From Caulobacter sp. RHG1 (GTDB taxonomy: Bacteria; Pseudomonadota; Alphaproteobacteria; Caulobacterales; Caulobacteraceae): 64,000 nucleotides of DNA. The position numbers were made by a program, and so were the translations under genes. A model generated the notes under the pieces. That model was not told where the DNA came from, ran no database searches, and saw only the letters and a list, made by a program, of their open reading frames with translations. The DNA is taken from positions 639,954 through 703,953 of the forward strand of contig NZ_SMZP01000003.1 in NCBI RefSeq assembly GCF_013181195.1. The letters are read 5' to 3'. Positions 10,801 to 17,371 of this stretch are shown one piece after another (the stretch's first letter is position 1; every line of letters starts with the position of its first letter).

Positions 10801-11396
10801 AGCCGCTCTACAAGGTCGAGAACCAGCAATATATCCATTACCGCAAGGGTTCGCTGGTCATGTACCGGCTGCAGGACCAACTGGGCGAGGAAGTCGTCAA
10901 CCGCGCCCTGCGCCGGCTGATCGCCCAGTACGCCTTCAAGGGCGCGCCCTATCCGATCACTACCGATTTCCTGACGATCCTGCGGTCCGAGGCCCCGGCC
11001 GACAAGCAGGCCCTGATCACCGATCTGTTCGAGAAGATCACGCTCTACGATCTCAAGACCAAGAGCGCGGTGGCCAAGAAGCGGGCGGACGGTCGGTTCG
11101 ACGTCACCGTGACCATCGACGCTCAAAAGAAGTACGCCGACGGCAAGGGTAGGGAGACGGGCGCAGCCCTGAACGAGACCATGGACATCGGCCTGTTCGC
11201 CGCCAAGCCGGGCGACAAGGGCTTCGAAGCCAAGGATGTGGTGCTCTACCAGCGCCGGCCGATCCGTTCGGGCGTCCAGACCTTCACCTTCACGGTGGCC
11301 AAGGCGCCGCGTTTCGCGGGCGTCGATCCCTACAACACGGTGATCGACCGCAACGGCGACGACAACACGATCGCCGTTGGGGCCAAGAGCGAATGA
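7803..11396 (+). CDS. ABC transporter permease fused to M1-family aminopeptidase
   Basis: A 1197-residue fusion. Residues 1 to about 590 hold two ABC-2-like permease modules (membrane segments about 20-40, 60-75, 105-125, 155-210, 240-260 and again 320-345, 355-375, 405-430, 455-510, 530-545, with a further segment about 570-590). The remainder is a gluzincin peptidase with GAHEIGH (HEIGH about 933-937) and the third zinc ligand Glu about 957 in VETFAQY. The substrate-anchoring Gly-Met-Glu-type motif is replaced by WSEGMFF. A topology with the peptidase in the periplasm is inferred. It pairs with the upstream ATPase and overlaps the following thioesterase by 4 nt (ATGA). Similar fusions are known in proteobacteria, but their substrate is not. 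Confidence 0.9.
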   Translation: MFGKIAGFELRYQLKSPVFWVVAVVFFLMVFGITASNQISIGLGPSDHRNGPFALAQNHLIFSIFFMFVTTAFVANVVVRDDETGFGPILRSTRVRKFDYLYGRFTGAFLAAAIAFLIVPLGVFVGSLMPWVDPERLGPNDLNAYVYAYVVLALPAILMTSSVFFAVATVTRSMMWTYVGVIAFLVLYVIAGIALDRPEFEQGAAYWEPLGTAAYGLATKYWTASERNSLTPPLVGALLFNRVFVVALSLGFLAAAYGLFRFQPADLSGQRKVKKAKEADEPAPVASSGPLPAPVFDRRTAWAQLAIRTRLDMGQVFKSPAYFVLLALGLANAMGSLWFATEAGRYGGVIYPVTRVLLQPLLGSFGLIPMIIAIYYSGELVWREREKKTHEIIDATPVPDWAFVAPKTLAIGLVLVSTLLVSVAAAILTQLLHGYFNLELHKYLLWYVLPQAVDFILMAVLAVFLQAISPHKFIGWGLMVIYLVTTITFSNLGFESKLYNYAATTDTPFSDMNGLGKFWIGAWWLRAYWSAFALILLVLAYGLWRRGTESRLLPRLRHLPRRLNGGAGLLAGGALAVFVGLGGFIYLNTNVVNPYRTTIDNERWQAEYEKTLLVFENTPQPKIVAMTLDVDLKPHAPSVETKGSYVFENKTAAPLREIHVRFDRDLKVKGLSIEGARPKRTFERFNYRIFAFDTPMAPGERRKMSFITQRSQRGFPNSDPETRVVDNGTFVNNLEIAPILGMSREGLLQDRAKRRKYGLPAERRMAPLGDVASRQFNVLRKDADFVSSDITVTTEADQTPIAPGYKVSDTVKAGRRIARFVTEAPIMPFVSIQSARYQVATEAYKGVQLAVYYDAQHAWNIERMKTSMKRSLDYFQANFSPYQFRQLRYQEFPAYAQFAQSFANTIPWSEGMFFISDYRDPTKIDMVTYVGAHEIGHQWWAHQVIGADQQGSTMLVETFAQYSALMVMKHTYGEAEIRKFLKFELDSYLRARGGDVIDEQPLYKVENQQYIHYRKGSLVMYRLQDQLGEEVVNRALRRLIAQYAFKGAPYPITTDFLTILRSEAPADKQALITDLFEKITLYDLKTKSAVAKKRADGRFDVTVTIDAQKKYADGKGRETGAALNETMDIGLFAAKPGDKGFEAKDVVLYQRRPIRSGVQTFTFTVAKAPRFAGVDPYNTVIDRNGDDNTIAVGAKSE

Positions 11397-11821
11397 GCGA
11401 GACCCTGACGTTGAAGATGGACGGGCCGGCGCTGGACGCCTTCCTGCGCCGCGCTTTTCCGGAAGCTGATCCGGACCACATGCCCCGGGTGTTGGAAGCC
11501 GAGCCGGGCCGTGTGCTGATGGTCCAGCCCTTCTCCAGCCGGCAGCTGCGGCCGGGCGGGGTGATCTCGGGGCCGACCCTGATGACCCTGGCCGATACCG
11601 CGGCCTACGCGCTGGTTCTGGCCCATATCGGCGAGGTGGCCATGGCGGTCACGACCTCGCTGACCATCCACTTCCTGCGCGGATGCAAACCGGGCGACCT
11701 CGTCGCCGAGGCCGCCCTGCTCAAGCTTGGCCGCCGCATCGCGACGGCCGATATCCTGCTCTGGACGGAAGGGCGAGAGCGTCCGGCCGCCAAGGCGACC
11801 GTCGCTTACGCCATTCCGTAG
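11393..11821 (+). CDS. PaaI-type hotdog-fold thioesterase
   Basis: A 142-residue single hotdog domain. The acyl-CoA thioesterase pattern GGVISGPTLMTLADTAAYA has Asp in the usual catalytic helix, followed by TSLTIHFLRGCKPGDLVAEA, characteristic of the PaaI/YbgC-like group. Translation starts at an ATG overlapping the permease-peptidase stop by 4 nt, so expression is coupled to that transporter although the functional link is not obvious. Likely substrate is an acyl-CoA, unspecified. Confidence 0.85.
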   Translation: MSETLTLKMDGPALDAFLRRAFPEADPDHMPRVLEAEPGRVLMVQPFSSRQLRPGGVISGPTLMTLADTAAYALVLAHIGEVAMAVTTSLTIHFLRGCKPGDLVAEAALLKLGRRIATADILLWTEGRERPAAKATVAYAIP

Positions 11822-11833
11822 CCGCTGCGGTCC

Positions 11834-12475
11834 TTAGTGACCGGCGGCCTTTTCGTTGGCCTTGGCCACGTCCTTGCCGGTGTCGAAGCCCTTCTTCAGA
11901 CCCTCGGCCTGGTTCAGGTGCTCCTGGACCTTGGGCGCGGTGGCGGCGGCGAAGGCCTTGATGGCCGGGGTGTCGCCGTCCTGGGCGTAGCGCTGCAGCA
12001 GGTTCAGGGCCGCCTGGTGGGCGTCGACCTGGCTGTCGGCGTACTTCTTGTCGAAGTCCTTGGCGTCAGCCTTGGTCAGGTCGTCCAGCTTGCCCTGGGC
12101 GTCCGACGACAGCATCGTCGGCAAGGTGATGGTCGCGCCCGAGGCGGCGATGGCGGCCTTCAGCTCGGTGCTGGTGGCGGTGTGGGCCTTTTCCATCGCG
12201 GCGGCGAACTTCTTGACCGACGGATTGGTCGAGCGCGTGGCGGCCAGTTTGGCGGCTTCGACCTCGAACATGTCGCTGTCGGCGGCCTTGGCGGCGAACA
12301 CGTCGGCCTTGGTCTCGTCGGCCGGGGTCGGGACGGTCGCGGCGGGGTTGGCGTCCGGCGTTGCGGCCTGTTCAGCCGGGGTGGCCGCGCCCTTGGTCTC
12401 TTCGGTCTTGGGACCGCAAGCGGCGAGGCTGAGGGCGGCGATGGCGGCGCCAGCGATCATCAGATGACGGTTCAT
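11834..12475 (-). CDS. DUF4142 lipoprotein
   Basis: A 213-residue secreted protein with signal peptide and lipobox ending LAAC (Cys about 20), then a low-complexity Ala/Thr/Pro linker (about 21-55) and a DUF4142 four-helix ferritin-like domain (about 58-200) with the family's KFAAAMEKAHTA and QVDAHQAALNLLQRYA segments. Function is unknown; related proteins are often stress-induced in alphaproteobacteria. A near-consensus sigma-T promoter lies 75 nt upstream (see 12550-12575). It is convergent with the thioesterase gene. Confidence 0.9.
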   Translation of the reverse strand: MNRHLMIAGAAIAALSLAACGPKTEETKGAATPAEQAATPDANPAATVPTPADETKADVFAAKAADSDMFEVEAAKLAATRSTNPSVKKFAAAMEKAHTATSTELKAAIAASGATITLPTMLSSDAQGKLDDLTKADAKDFDKKYADSQVDAHQAALNLLQRYAQDGDTPAIKAFAAATAPKVQEHLNQAEGLKKGFDTGKDVAKANEKAAGH

Positions 12476-12549
12476 GGCTCTGTCTTTCCCTGCGCGTTTT
12501 TCTTAGGAAGTCGTGGACCGACGCTGCGCGGCGCCGGAATGATCAACAG

Positions 12550-12575
12550 AACATCACGGGGCCGTGAACGGTTCC
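12550..12575 (-). promoter_or_regulatory. Possible sigma-T (EcfG) promoter, one mismatch
   Basis: On the minus strand GGAAC (12575-12571), 17 nt, then TGTT (12553-12550) in place of CGTT. Spacing and distance to the DUF4142 start are right, but the first -10 base is wrong, so this is weaker than the exact matches elsewhere in the window. Confidence 0.4.
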
Positions 12576-12597
12576 GGTTGAAGTGGGGGAATAACAA

Positions 12598-13806
12598 ATG
12601 ACACTGAAGGCCTCGGTGGGTCCGCTTTCTGGCCTGCGTGTCATCGAAATGGGCTCGCTGATCGCGGGGCCGTTCTGTGGCCAGGTGCTGGGCGATTTCG
12701 GCGCCGAGGTGATCAAGCTGGAGGATCCCGGAACCGGAGACCCGATGCGTCAGTGGGGGCGTTCCAAGCCCAAGGGCCTGTCGCCCTGGTGGCCGGTGAT
12801 CGGCCGCAACAAGAAGTCCGTCACCCTGGATCTGCGCACCGACGAGGGCCGCGACATCGCCCGCGCCCTGATCGCCAAGGCCGACGTGGTGGTCGAGAAC
12901 TTCCGTCCCGGCACGCTGGAGAAGTGGGGCATGGGCTACGAGGCGCTCGCCGCGAGCCATCCCGGCCTGGTGATGGCGCGGGTCTCGGGCTTCGGCCAGA
13001 CCGGTCCCTATTCGAAGCGCGCCGGCTATGCCCTGGTCGGCGAGGCCATGGGGGGGCTTCGTCACATCACCGGCGAGCCAGACCGCAACCCGGCCCGGGC
13101 CGGCATCTCGATCGGCGACAGCCTGTCGGGCCTGAACGCGGCGCTGGGCGTGATGATGGCCCTGCACGCCCGCGAACGGACGGGTAAGGGCCAGGTCGTC
13201 GACGCCGCCATCTACGAAAGCGTGCTGACGGTGATGGAGAACCTGATCACCGAGTACGATCTGACGGGCTATGTCCGCGAGCGCTCGGGCGCCGTGCTGC
13301 CCGGCATCGCACCGTCTAACGTCTATCCGACCAAGTCCGGCGAACTGGTCCTGATCGGCGCCAACCAGGACACCCTGTTCCGCCGGCTATGCGATCTCAT
13401 GGGCCGACCCGACCTGGCCGACGACGTCCGCTACCGGGATCACGCCGCCCGCGGGGCCAACCAGGCCGAGCTGGACGCCCGCATCGCAGCCTGGACTCTC
13501 GATCAGGATATCGACGTCCTGCTGCCCAGGCTGGAAGCTGCGGGCCTGGCGACGGGTCGCATCTACCGCGCGCCGGACATGATCGAGGACCCGCAATTCG
13601 TGGCCCGCGAGTCGATCGTGGCGGTGCCCCATCCGGTGTTCGGCGAGATCAAGATGCAGAACGCCTTCCCGCGACTGACGGAAACGCCGGGCGGCGTGCG
13701 GTGGCCGGGGCCGACGCTCGGCGAGCACACGGACGAGGTGCTGAACGAGGTGGCGGGACTGAGCGCGGAGGCGGTGGAGGGACTGCGGGGGCGCAAAGTG
13801 ATCTGA
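12598..13806 (+). CDS. CaiB/BaiF family (class III) CoA transferase
   Basis: A 402-residue class III CoA transferase. Features: the N-terminal LSGLRVIEMGSLIAGPFCGQ motif, GAEVIKLEDPGTGDPMR, NKKSVTLDLRTDEGR, and the catalytic Asp in GISIGDSLSGLNAA (about residue 178). Such enzymes move CoA between carboxylates through aspartyl-CoA thioester and anhydride intermediates; substrates cannot be read from sequence. The gene stands alone, divergent from the DUF4142 gene and followed by a palindromic repeat. ATG at 12598; the upstream purine-rich stretch GTGGGGGAATAA is the only ribosome-binding candidate. Confidence 0.92.
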   Translation: MTLKASVGPLSGLRVIEMGSLIAGPFCGQVLGDFGAEVIKLEDPGTGDPMRQWGRSKPKGLSPWWPVIGRNKKSVTLDLRTDEGRDIARALIAKADVVVENFRPGTLEKWGMGYEALAASHPGLVMARVSGFGQTGPYSKRAGYALVGEAMGGLRHITGEPDRNPARAGISIGDSLSGLNAALGVMMALHARERTGKGQVVDAAIYESVLTVMENLITEYDLTGYVRERSGAVLPGIAPSNVYPTKSGELVLIGANQDTLFRRLCDLMGRPDLADDVRYRDHAARGANQAELDARIAAWTLDQDIDVLLPRLEAAGLATGRIYRAPDMIEDPQFVARESIVAVPHPVFGEIKMQNAFPRLTETPGGVRWPGPTLGEHTDEVLNEVAGLSAEAVEGLRGRKVI

Positions 13807-13814
13807 CGCTCCAA

Positions 13815-13948
13815 GCGCCCCCTCCGTCTCGTCGCCTATCGGCGCCGATCCACCTCCCCCGTTGCACGGGGGAGGAAAGGTTCTTCTCCTCCCTCGCGAA
13901 GCGGGGGAGGTGGCGCGATGCGGATACGCATCGTGACGGAGGGGGCGC
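13815..13948. repeat. Nested palindromic intergenic repeat (134 bp)
   Basis: Outer arms GCGCCCCCTCCGTC (13815-13828) and GACGGAGGGGGCGC (13935-13948) are perfect 14-bp inverted repeats. Inside them CCACCTCCCCC (13850-13860) pairs with GGGGGAGGTGG (13903-13913), and a small hairpin CTCCCCCGTTGCACGGGGGAG occupies the left inner arm. This fills the whole gap between the CoA transferase and acetyltransferase genes and reaches the latter's stop codon. It looks like a dispersed, MITE- or REP-like chromosomal repeat. Confidence 0.8.
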
Positions 13949-14388
13949 TAAAGCATGCGCCGGAAATACACCACGCGCTCGGTTTCCTCGAACCCGATCG
14001 CTCGGTGAAACGCATGGCTCTGAACGTTGTCTTCCAAGGCGTCCGACGCCAGTTCCGTGCAGCCTTGCTCGCGGCCCCAGGCGACGATCGCCTCGCACAA
14101 CGCCCGAGCGATGTCGGCCTTGCGGTAGTCGGGCGCGACGTAGATGCCCTCGACGAACGCCACCGGCGTTGTGTCGCAACCGTTGACGTAGTCGTGACGC
14201 AGGGCCGCCTCGGCGAAGCCGGCGAGCGTGCCGTCCGGCGTCTCGGCGACGAAGTTGGCCAGATTAGCGTCGTTCAGCATGTCCGCGGCTTCGTCGCGAT
14301 GCTCGGCTGTCGAGCCATCCGGCCACAGGTCGGCACGCAAGGTCGCCCACGCGTCCAGATCATCGGCTTGCGCCCGGCGGACGATCAC
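13948..14388 (-). CDS. GNAT acetyltransferase of AAC(6') type
   Basis: A 146-residue GNAT protein. It strongly resembles the short AAC(6') aminoglycoside 6'-N-acetyltransferases: LRADLWPDG near the N-terminus, RHDYVNGCDTTPVAFVEGIYV in the middle (written here only as a landmark), the acetyl-CoA loop region around YRKADIARAL, and the C-terminal IGFEETERVVYFRR, which matches the FEETERV hallmark. Its ATG overlaps the stop of the hybrid kinase gene by 4 nt, so it is in that operon rather than in a resistance cassette. Aminoglycoside acetylation is inferred from similarity; a native substrate could differ. Confidence 0.83.
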   Translation of the reverse strand: MIVRRAQADDLDAWATLRADLWPDGSTAEHRDEAADMLNDANLANFVAETPDGTLAGFAEAALRHDYVNGCDTTPVAFVEGIYVAPDYRKADIARALCEAIVAWGREQGCTELASDALEDNVQSHAFHRAIGFEETERVVYFRRML

Positions 14389-16220
14389 GCCCGGCCGGTG
14401 ACGCCGGCCACGGCGCGGGCGATCTGGTGGACATTGTAAGGCTTGCGGACGATCGGGGCGTCAAAGCCCATCGGCGCGGCCTTGTCGGCATAGCCGGTAG
14501 CGAACACGAACGGTCGCCCCATGCTGCGCAGGATCTCGGCGACCGGGGCCACCGACTGGCCGTTGAGGTCGGCGTCCAGAACGGCGACGTCGAAGTCCTG
14601 CTCGACCATCGCCAGGGCCTCGCCCAGTTCGGCCGCGCAGCCGACGACGTGGACGCCGGCGTCCTCCAACCCCGCTTCCAGCTCCATGGCCAGCAGAAGA
14701 GAGTCCTCGACGATCAGCACCTTCAGGCCGGCGATCGCGCCCGGGCGGATGGTTTCGTCGGACGCGACGACGGTCTCGACGATGCGCTCGGGCGCGGCCT
14801 CCACCGGCTCCTCGGGCGGCGCGTCGGCCAGGGCCTCGGCCGAGCCCTGGATCATGGCCGTGACGCCGCTGGGTCGGTAGTTGATGTGGGCCGAGCCGCC
14901 CAATTCACGGCCGGCGACGTCCTCGATCAGGGTGGCGCCGAAGCCCTTGGCCTGGGGCGGATTGGCGGGCGGGCCGCCGGTTTCCAGCCACTCCAGCGCA
15001 AAGCCGCCCTCGGGCGTGCGCCGCCAGACGACCTCGACCTTGCCGTTCTCCGAAGAGAGCGAGCCATAGCGCACGGCGTTGACCGCCAGCTCGTGAAGGG
15101 CCAGCGACAGGGCCGAGGCCGCGCGCGGGGTCAGGAAGATTTCCGGCCCGTCCCAGCGGGTCTGGGTTGGCGACAGGCCGCCCAGCTCGGCGGCGGCGAT
15201 CCGCGCCAGGGTCGCGCCGCGCCAGCGGGCGGCGGTCAGCAGATCGTGAGCCGAGCTCATCGACTTCAGCCGGCCGGCGAAGGTCTTCAGGAAGACGTCC
15301 AGCGAGGCCGACTTGCGCGCCGACTGGGCGGCCACCGACTGGACCACGGCCAGCAGGTTCTTGATGCGGTGGTCCAGCTCGGCGACCAGGTTCTCGCGCT
15401 GCTCTTCCTCGGCCCGGCGCTCGGTGATGTCCTGGACGACGCCGATCAGATAGGCCGGCTCGCCGTCCGGTCCCAGCAGGTTGACGCCGGCGCTGTGGTT
15501 CCAGACCTCGCGGCCATCGGCGTCGGTGGCGCGACGATACTCGACGTCATAGCGGCCGCCCTCGGCCAACTGGGCGTTGATCGCCTCGCGCGTCGTGTCG
15601 CGCTCGTCGGGATGTATGTAGGCGAACAGCGCCCGGCCATCCTCGCCCGGCGCCTCGCCGGCGGGGATGTCGGCGATCGCGGCCAGACGCGGGCTGATCT
15701 TGAAGACGTCGCGTTTGATGTCCCACTCGAACTCGCCCAGGCTGGCGGCCGAGATGGCCAGCTTCAGCCGCTCGCTCTCCAGCGTGCGATCCTTGCCGAC
15801 GGGCTTGAGAGCTTCGGCGGCGAGTTCGGCGAGGTCCTGCAGCGCCTCGAGATCCTCGGGCGAGGCCGGACCGCTGGTTCCGGGGCCTTCGACGACCAGA
15901 GCGCCCAGGGCCAGGCCTTCGGTATTGCGGATCGGCACGGCCAGATCGACCGGCGCATCGGCGCTGACCACACGGTCGGCCAGATCGCCGGCGCGGGGGC
16001 TCTGGGGGGCGGCATAGCCGATATGGGCCAACCGCCAGACGCGGTCCTGATCAACCAGCGCGATTGCAGCGCGAGGGGCGTCGAACAGGCGGGCGGCCAG
16101 TCGGACGAGCCGCAGGAAGCGCGGCTCATTCGTCGCGCCGTCGAGAATATCCAAGGCCTTCAAGGCGTCGAGCCTGGCGGCTTCCTGGCGGTCGTCGGTG
16201 ACGATGGGGGCGTCCTCCAT
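14385..16220 (-). CDS. Hybrid HWE-family sensor histidine kinase (GAF-PAS-HWE-REC)
   Basis: A 611-residue cytosolic kinase. A GAF-like domain (about 20-145; opens with DDRQEAARLDALKALDIL), a PAS/PAC domain (about 155-270), an HWE phosphoacceptor and ATPase region (about 275-460; ELDHRIKNLLAVVQ with His, then ARWRGATL) and a receiver domain (about 495-608; phospho-Asp in VLDADLNG). No membrane segment is seen. HWE kinases often feed PhyR or single-domain receivers; the fused receiver suggests phosphate transfer through a further phosphotransferase or use as a sink. It is cotranscribed with the downstream acetyltransferase. No sigma-T promoter is visible upstream, unlike the other HWE kinase at 56.5 kb. 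Confidence 0.9.
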   Translation of the reverse strand: MEDAPIVTDDRQEAARLDALKALDILDGATNEPRFLRLVRLAARLFDAPRAAIALVDQDRVWRLAHIGYAAPQSPRAGDLADRVVSADAPVDLAVPIRNTEGLALGALVVEGPGTSGPASPEDLEALQDLAELAAEALKPVGKDRTLESERLKLAISAASLGEFEWDIKRDVFKISPRLAAIADIPAGEAPGEDGRALFAYIHPDERDTTREAINAQLAEGGRYDVEYRRATDADGREVWNHSAGVNLLGPDGEPAYLIGVVQDITERRAEEEQRENLVAELDHRIKNLLAVVQSVAAQSARKSASLDVFLKTFAGRLKSMSSAHDLLTAARWRGATLARIAAAELGGLSPTQTRWDGPEIFLTPRAASALSLALHELAVNAVRYGSLSSENGKVEVVWRRTPEGGFALEWLETGGPPANPPQAKGFGATLIEDVAGRELGGSAHINYRPSGVTAMIQGSAEALADAPPEEPVEAAPERIVETVVASDETIRPGAIAGLKVLIVEDSLLLAMELEAGLEDAGVHVVGCAAELGEALAMVEQDFDVAVLDADLNGQSVAPVAEILRSMGRPFVFATGYADKAAPMGFDAPIVRKPYNVHQIARAVAGVTGRA

Positions 16221-16331
16221 GATTCGACCTTAGACTCGCTTCGCGCAGGGCGCGAGCGCATTTGGCATAGTCATGAGCGTCGACTTACGGGGGAATCCCC
16301 TGTGGTGAAGCTTGCAGACCTTGGGTATCTT

Positions 16332-16356
16332 GGAACCGTACGCCAAGCTCGGCGTT
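16332..16356 (+). promoter_or_regulatory. Sigma-T (EcfG) promoter for DUF883 operon
   Basis: GGAAC (16332-16336), 16 nt, CGTT (16353-16356): exact EcfG consensus. Transcription would begin near 16363, about 48 nt before the DUF883 start codon. Confidence 0.8.
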
Positions 16357-16410
16357 GTCGAGGCGCAGCTTCCGCGCCCCGGTTGGTCGCGTCGCGAACA
16401 GGAGATGTCC

Positions 16411-16755
16411 ATGCCCGCCAATTCCCCCGCCGCCAAGGAAGCCGACAAGGCCAAGACCGCCACGCTGGAGGCCGTCGAGCACGCCGAGCGCAGCTTCGCC
16501 GAAGCCGCCAACGCCGCGCGCGTCCAGCTGACCGACGCCGCCAAGCGCGTTGAGAAGTCGCTGGCCGAAGGCCTCGACACTCTGCGCGCCCAGAGCCGCA
16601 CCTATACCGACACTGCTGGCCAGCAGATCGAAGACGCCCAGCGCTACGCCTCGGAGCGTATTCGCGAGCGTCCGATCACCGCCACCCTGGCCGGTCTCGG
16701 CGTCGGCGTGTTGATCGGCCTGCTGCTGTCCGGCGGCCGTAGCAACAACCGGTGA
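16411..16755 (+). CDS. DUF883 (ElaB/YqjD-like) membrane-anchored protein
   Basis: A 114-residue protein with a long amphipathic, Ala/Glu/Lys-rich helix (about 10-80) and one C-terminal membrane segment (about 88-106; TLAGLGVGVLIGLLL) preceded by the typical RERPITATL turn. E. coli relatives (ElaB, YqjD) are inner-membrane tail-anchored, stationary-phase proteins that can bind ribosomes. I choose ATG 16411 over ATG 16405 because AGGAG ends only at 16404, touching the first but correctly spaced (6 nt) for the second. An exact sigma-T promoter lies upstream, so induction in the general stress response is expected. It overlaps the next gene by 4 nt (GTGA). Confidence 0.88.
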   Translation: MPANSPAAKEADKAKTATLEAVEHAERSFAEAANAARVQLTDAAKRVEKSLAEGLDTLRAQSRTYTDTAGQQIEDAQRYASERIRERPITATLAGLGVGVLIGLLLSGGRSNNR

Positions 16756-17156
16756 TCTTCGAAAAGACCCTCATGACGCTGGCTGCGGCCGCGGCGATCG
16801 CCGCCGCCGCCGCGGTTGGTGTCGTGTCCGCCGCCTTCGCCGTCTATGCTGTCCTCGTACCGTTGGTCAGCGCCGCTGGCGCTGCGGCGATCGTCGCGGG
16901 CATTGCGGCCCTGATCGTCGCCATCGCCGGCATGATCGCCGCGCGCAAGGTCGAGGGCCATCGCACTCACAGCCAGGCGCCGCCGCCGGTCGGCGGTTTC
17001 GACATCACCGGCCGCATCGTCGATATCGTGCGTGAAAAGCCGATGATGTCGATCGGCATCGGTCTGGCCGCCGGGATCTTCGCGCTGAAGAACCCGACCC
17101 TGACCGCCACGGTCGCCAAGGCGTTCCTGGATCCCAGGCCGCCGCCGCCGCGCTGA
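16752..17156 (+). CDS. Small membrane protein, holin-superfamily-like (stress operon)
   Basis: A 134-residue protein with two long Ala-rich hydrophobic segments (about 8-32 and 36-62), a polar stretch, then a shorter hydrophobic region (about 96-112) and a proline-rich tail. The GTG start overlaps the DUF883 stop; an in-frame ATG at 16773 is the alternative. Topology and pairing with a DUF883 protein recall the YqjD-YqjE pair of enterobacteria (YqjE is a phage-holin-superfamily-like protein), so a role at the inner membrane under stress is likely, but sequence similarity is too weak to be sure. It shares the sigma-T promoter at 16332. A terminator follows at 17176. Confidence 0.75.
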   Translation: MIFEKTLMTLAAAAAIAAAAAVGVVSAAFAVYAVLVPLVSAAGAAAIVAGIAALIVAIAGMIAARKVEGHRTHSQAPPPVGGFDITGRIVDIVREKPMMSIGIGLAAGIFALKNPTLTATVAKAFLDPRPPPPR

Positions 17157-17175
17157 TCGCCCGGATCAAGACAAG

Positions 17176-17203
17176 ACGCCGCCGGGTCTCTCGGCGGCGT
17201 TTT
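17176..17203 (+). terminator. Rho-independent terminator of the DUF883 operon
   Basis: ACGCCGCCG (17176-17184) pairs with CGGCGGCGT (17192-17200), followed by TTTTC. Confidence 0.8.
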
Positions 17204-17328
17204 CATGTTCGATACCTGGAAATCCCCATGAAACCCCAAGTCTCAAAGGGGATTTATCTCTAAAATTTGAGCGAGATCATGGTGCGAAACCCCTCGCGCT
17301 TTGGCGTCGCCCACTCTAGATGCCGTGC

Positions 17329-17355
17329 GGCGTTCCCGTCTTGCGGGGGAACGCC
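17329..17355 (+). promoter_or_regulatory. Perfect 9-bp hairpin just upstream of the sodB ribosome-binding site
   Basis: GGCGTTCCC (17329-17337) and GGGAACGCC (17347-17355) flank a 9-nt loop. The stem ends 5 nt before AAGGAG (17361-17366). It would sit in the sodB 5' leader, placed to affect translation or RNA stability; no function is proven. Confidence 0.55.
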
Positions 17356-17371
17356 TTCCCAAGGAGACACC

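Noticed and set aside
8784..11126. 780-codon minus-strand open frame
   Set aside because: Shadow of the permease-peptidase gene; no recognisable domain.
13948..14388. Acquired antibiotic resistance cassette
   Set aside because: No attC, integrase, transposase or compositional shift; gene is translationally coupled to a native kinase gene.
14427..16553. 708-codon plus-strand open frame
   Set aside because: Antisense to the hybrid HWE kinase, and would run through the DUF883 sigma-T promoter.
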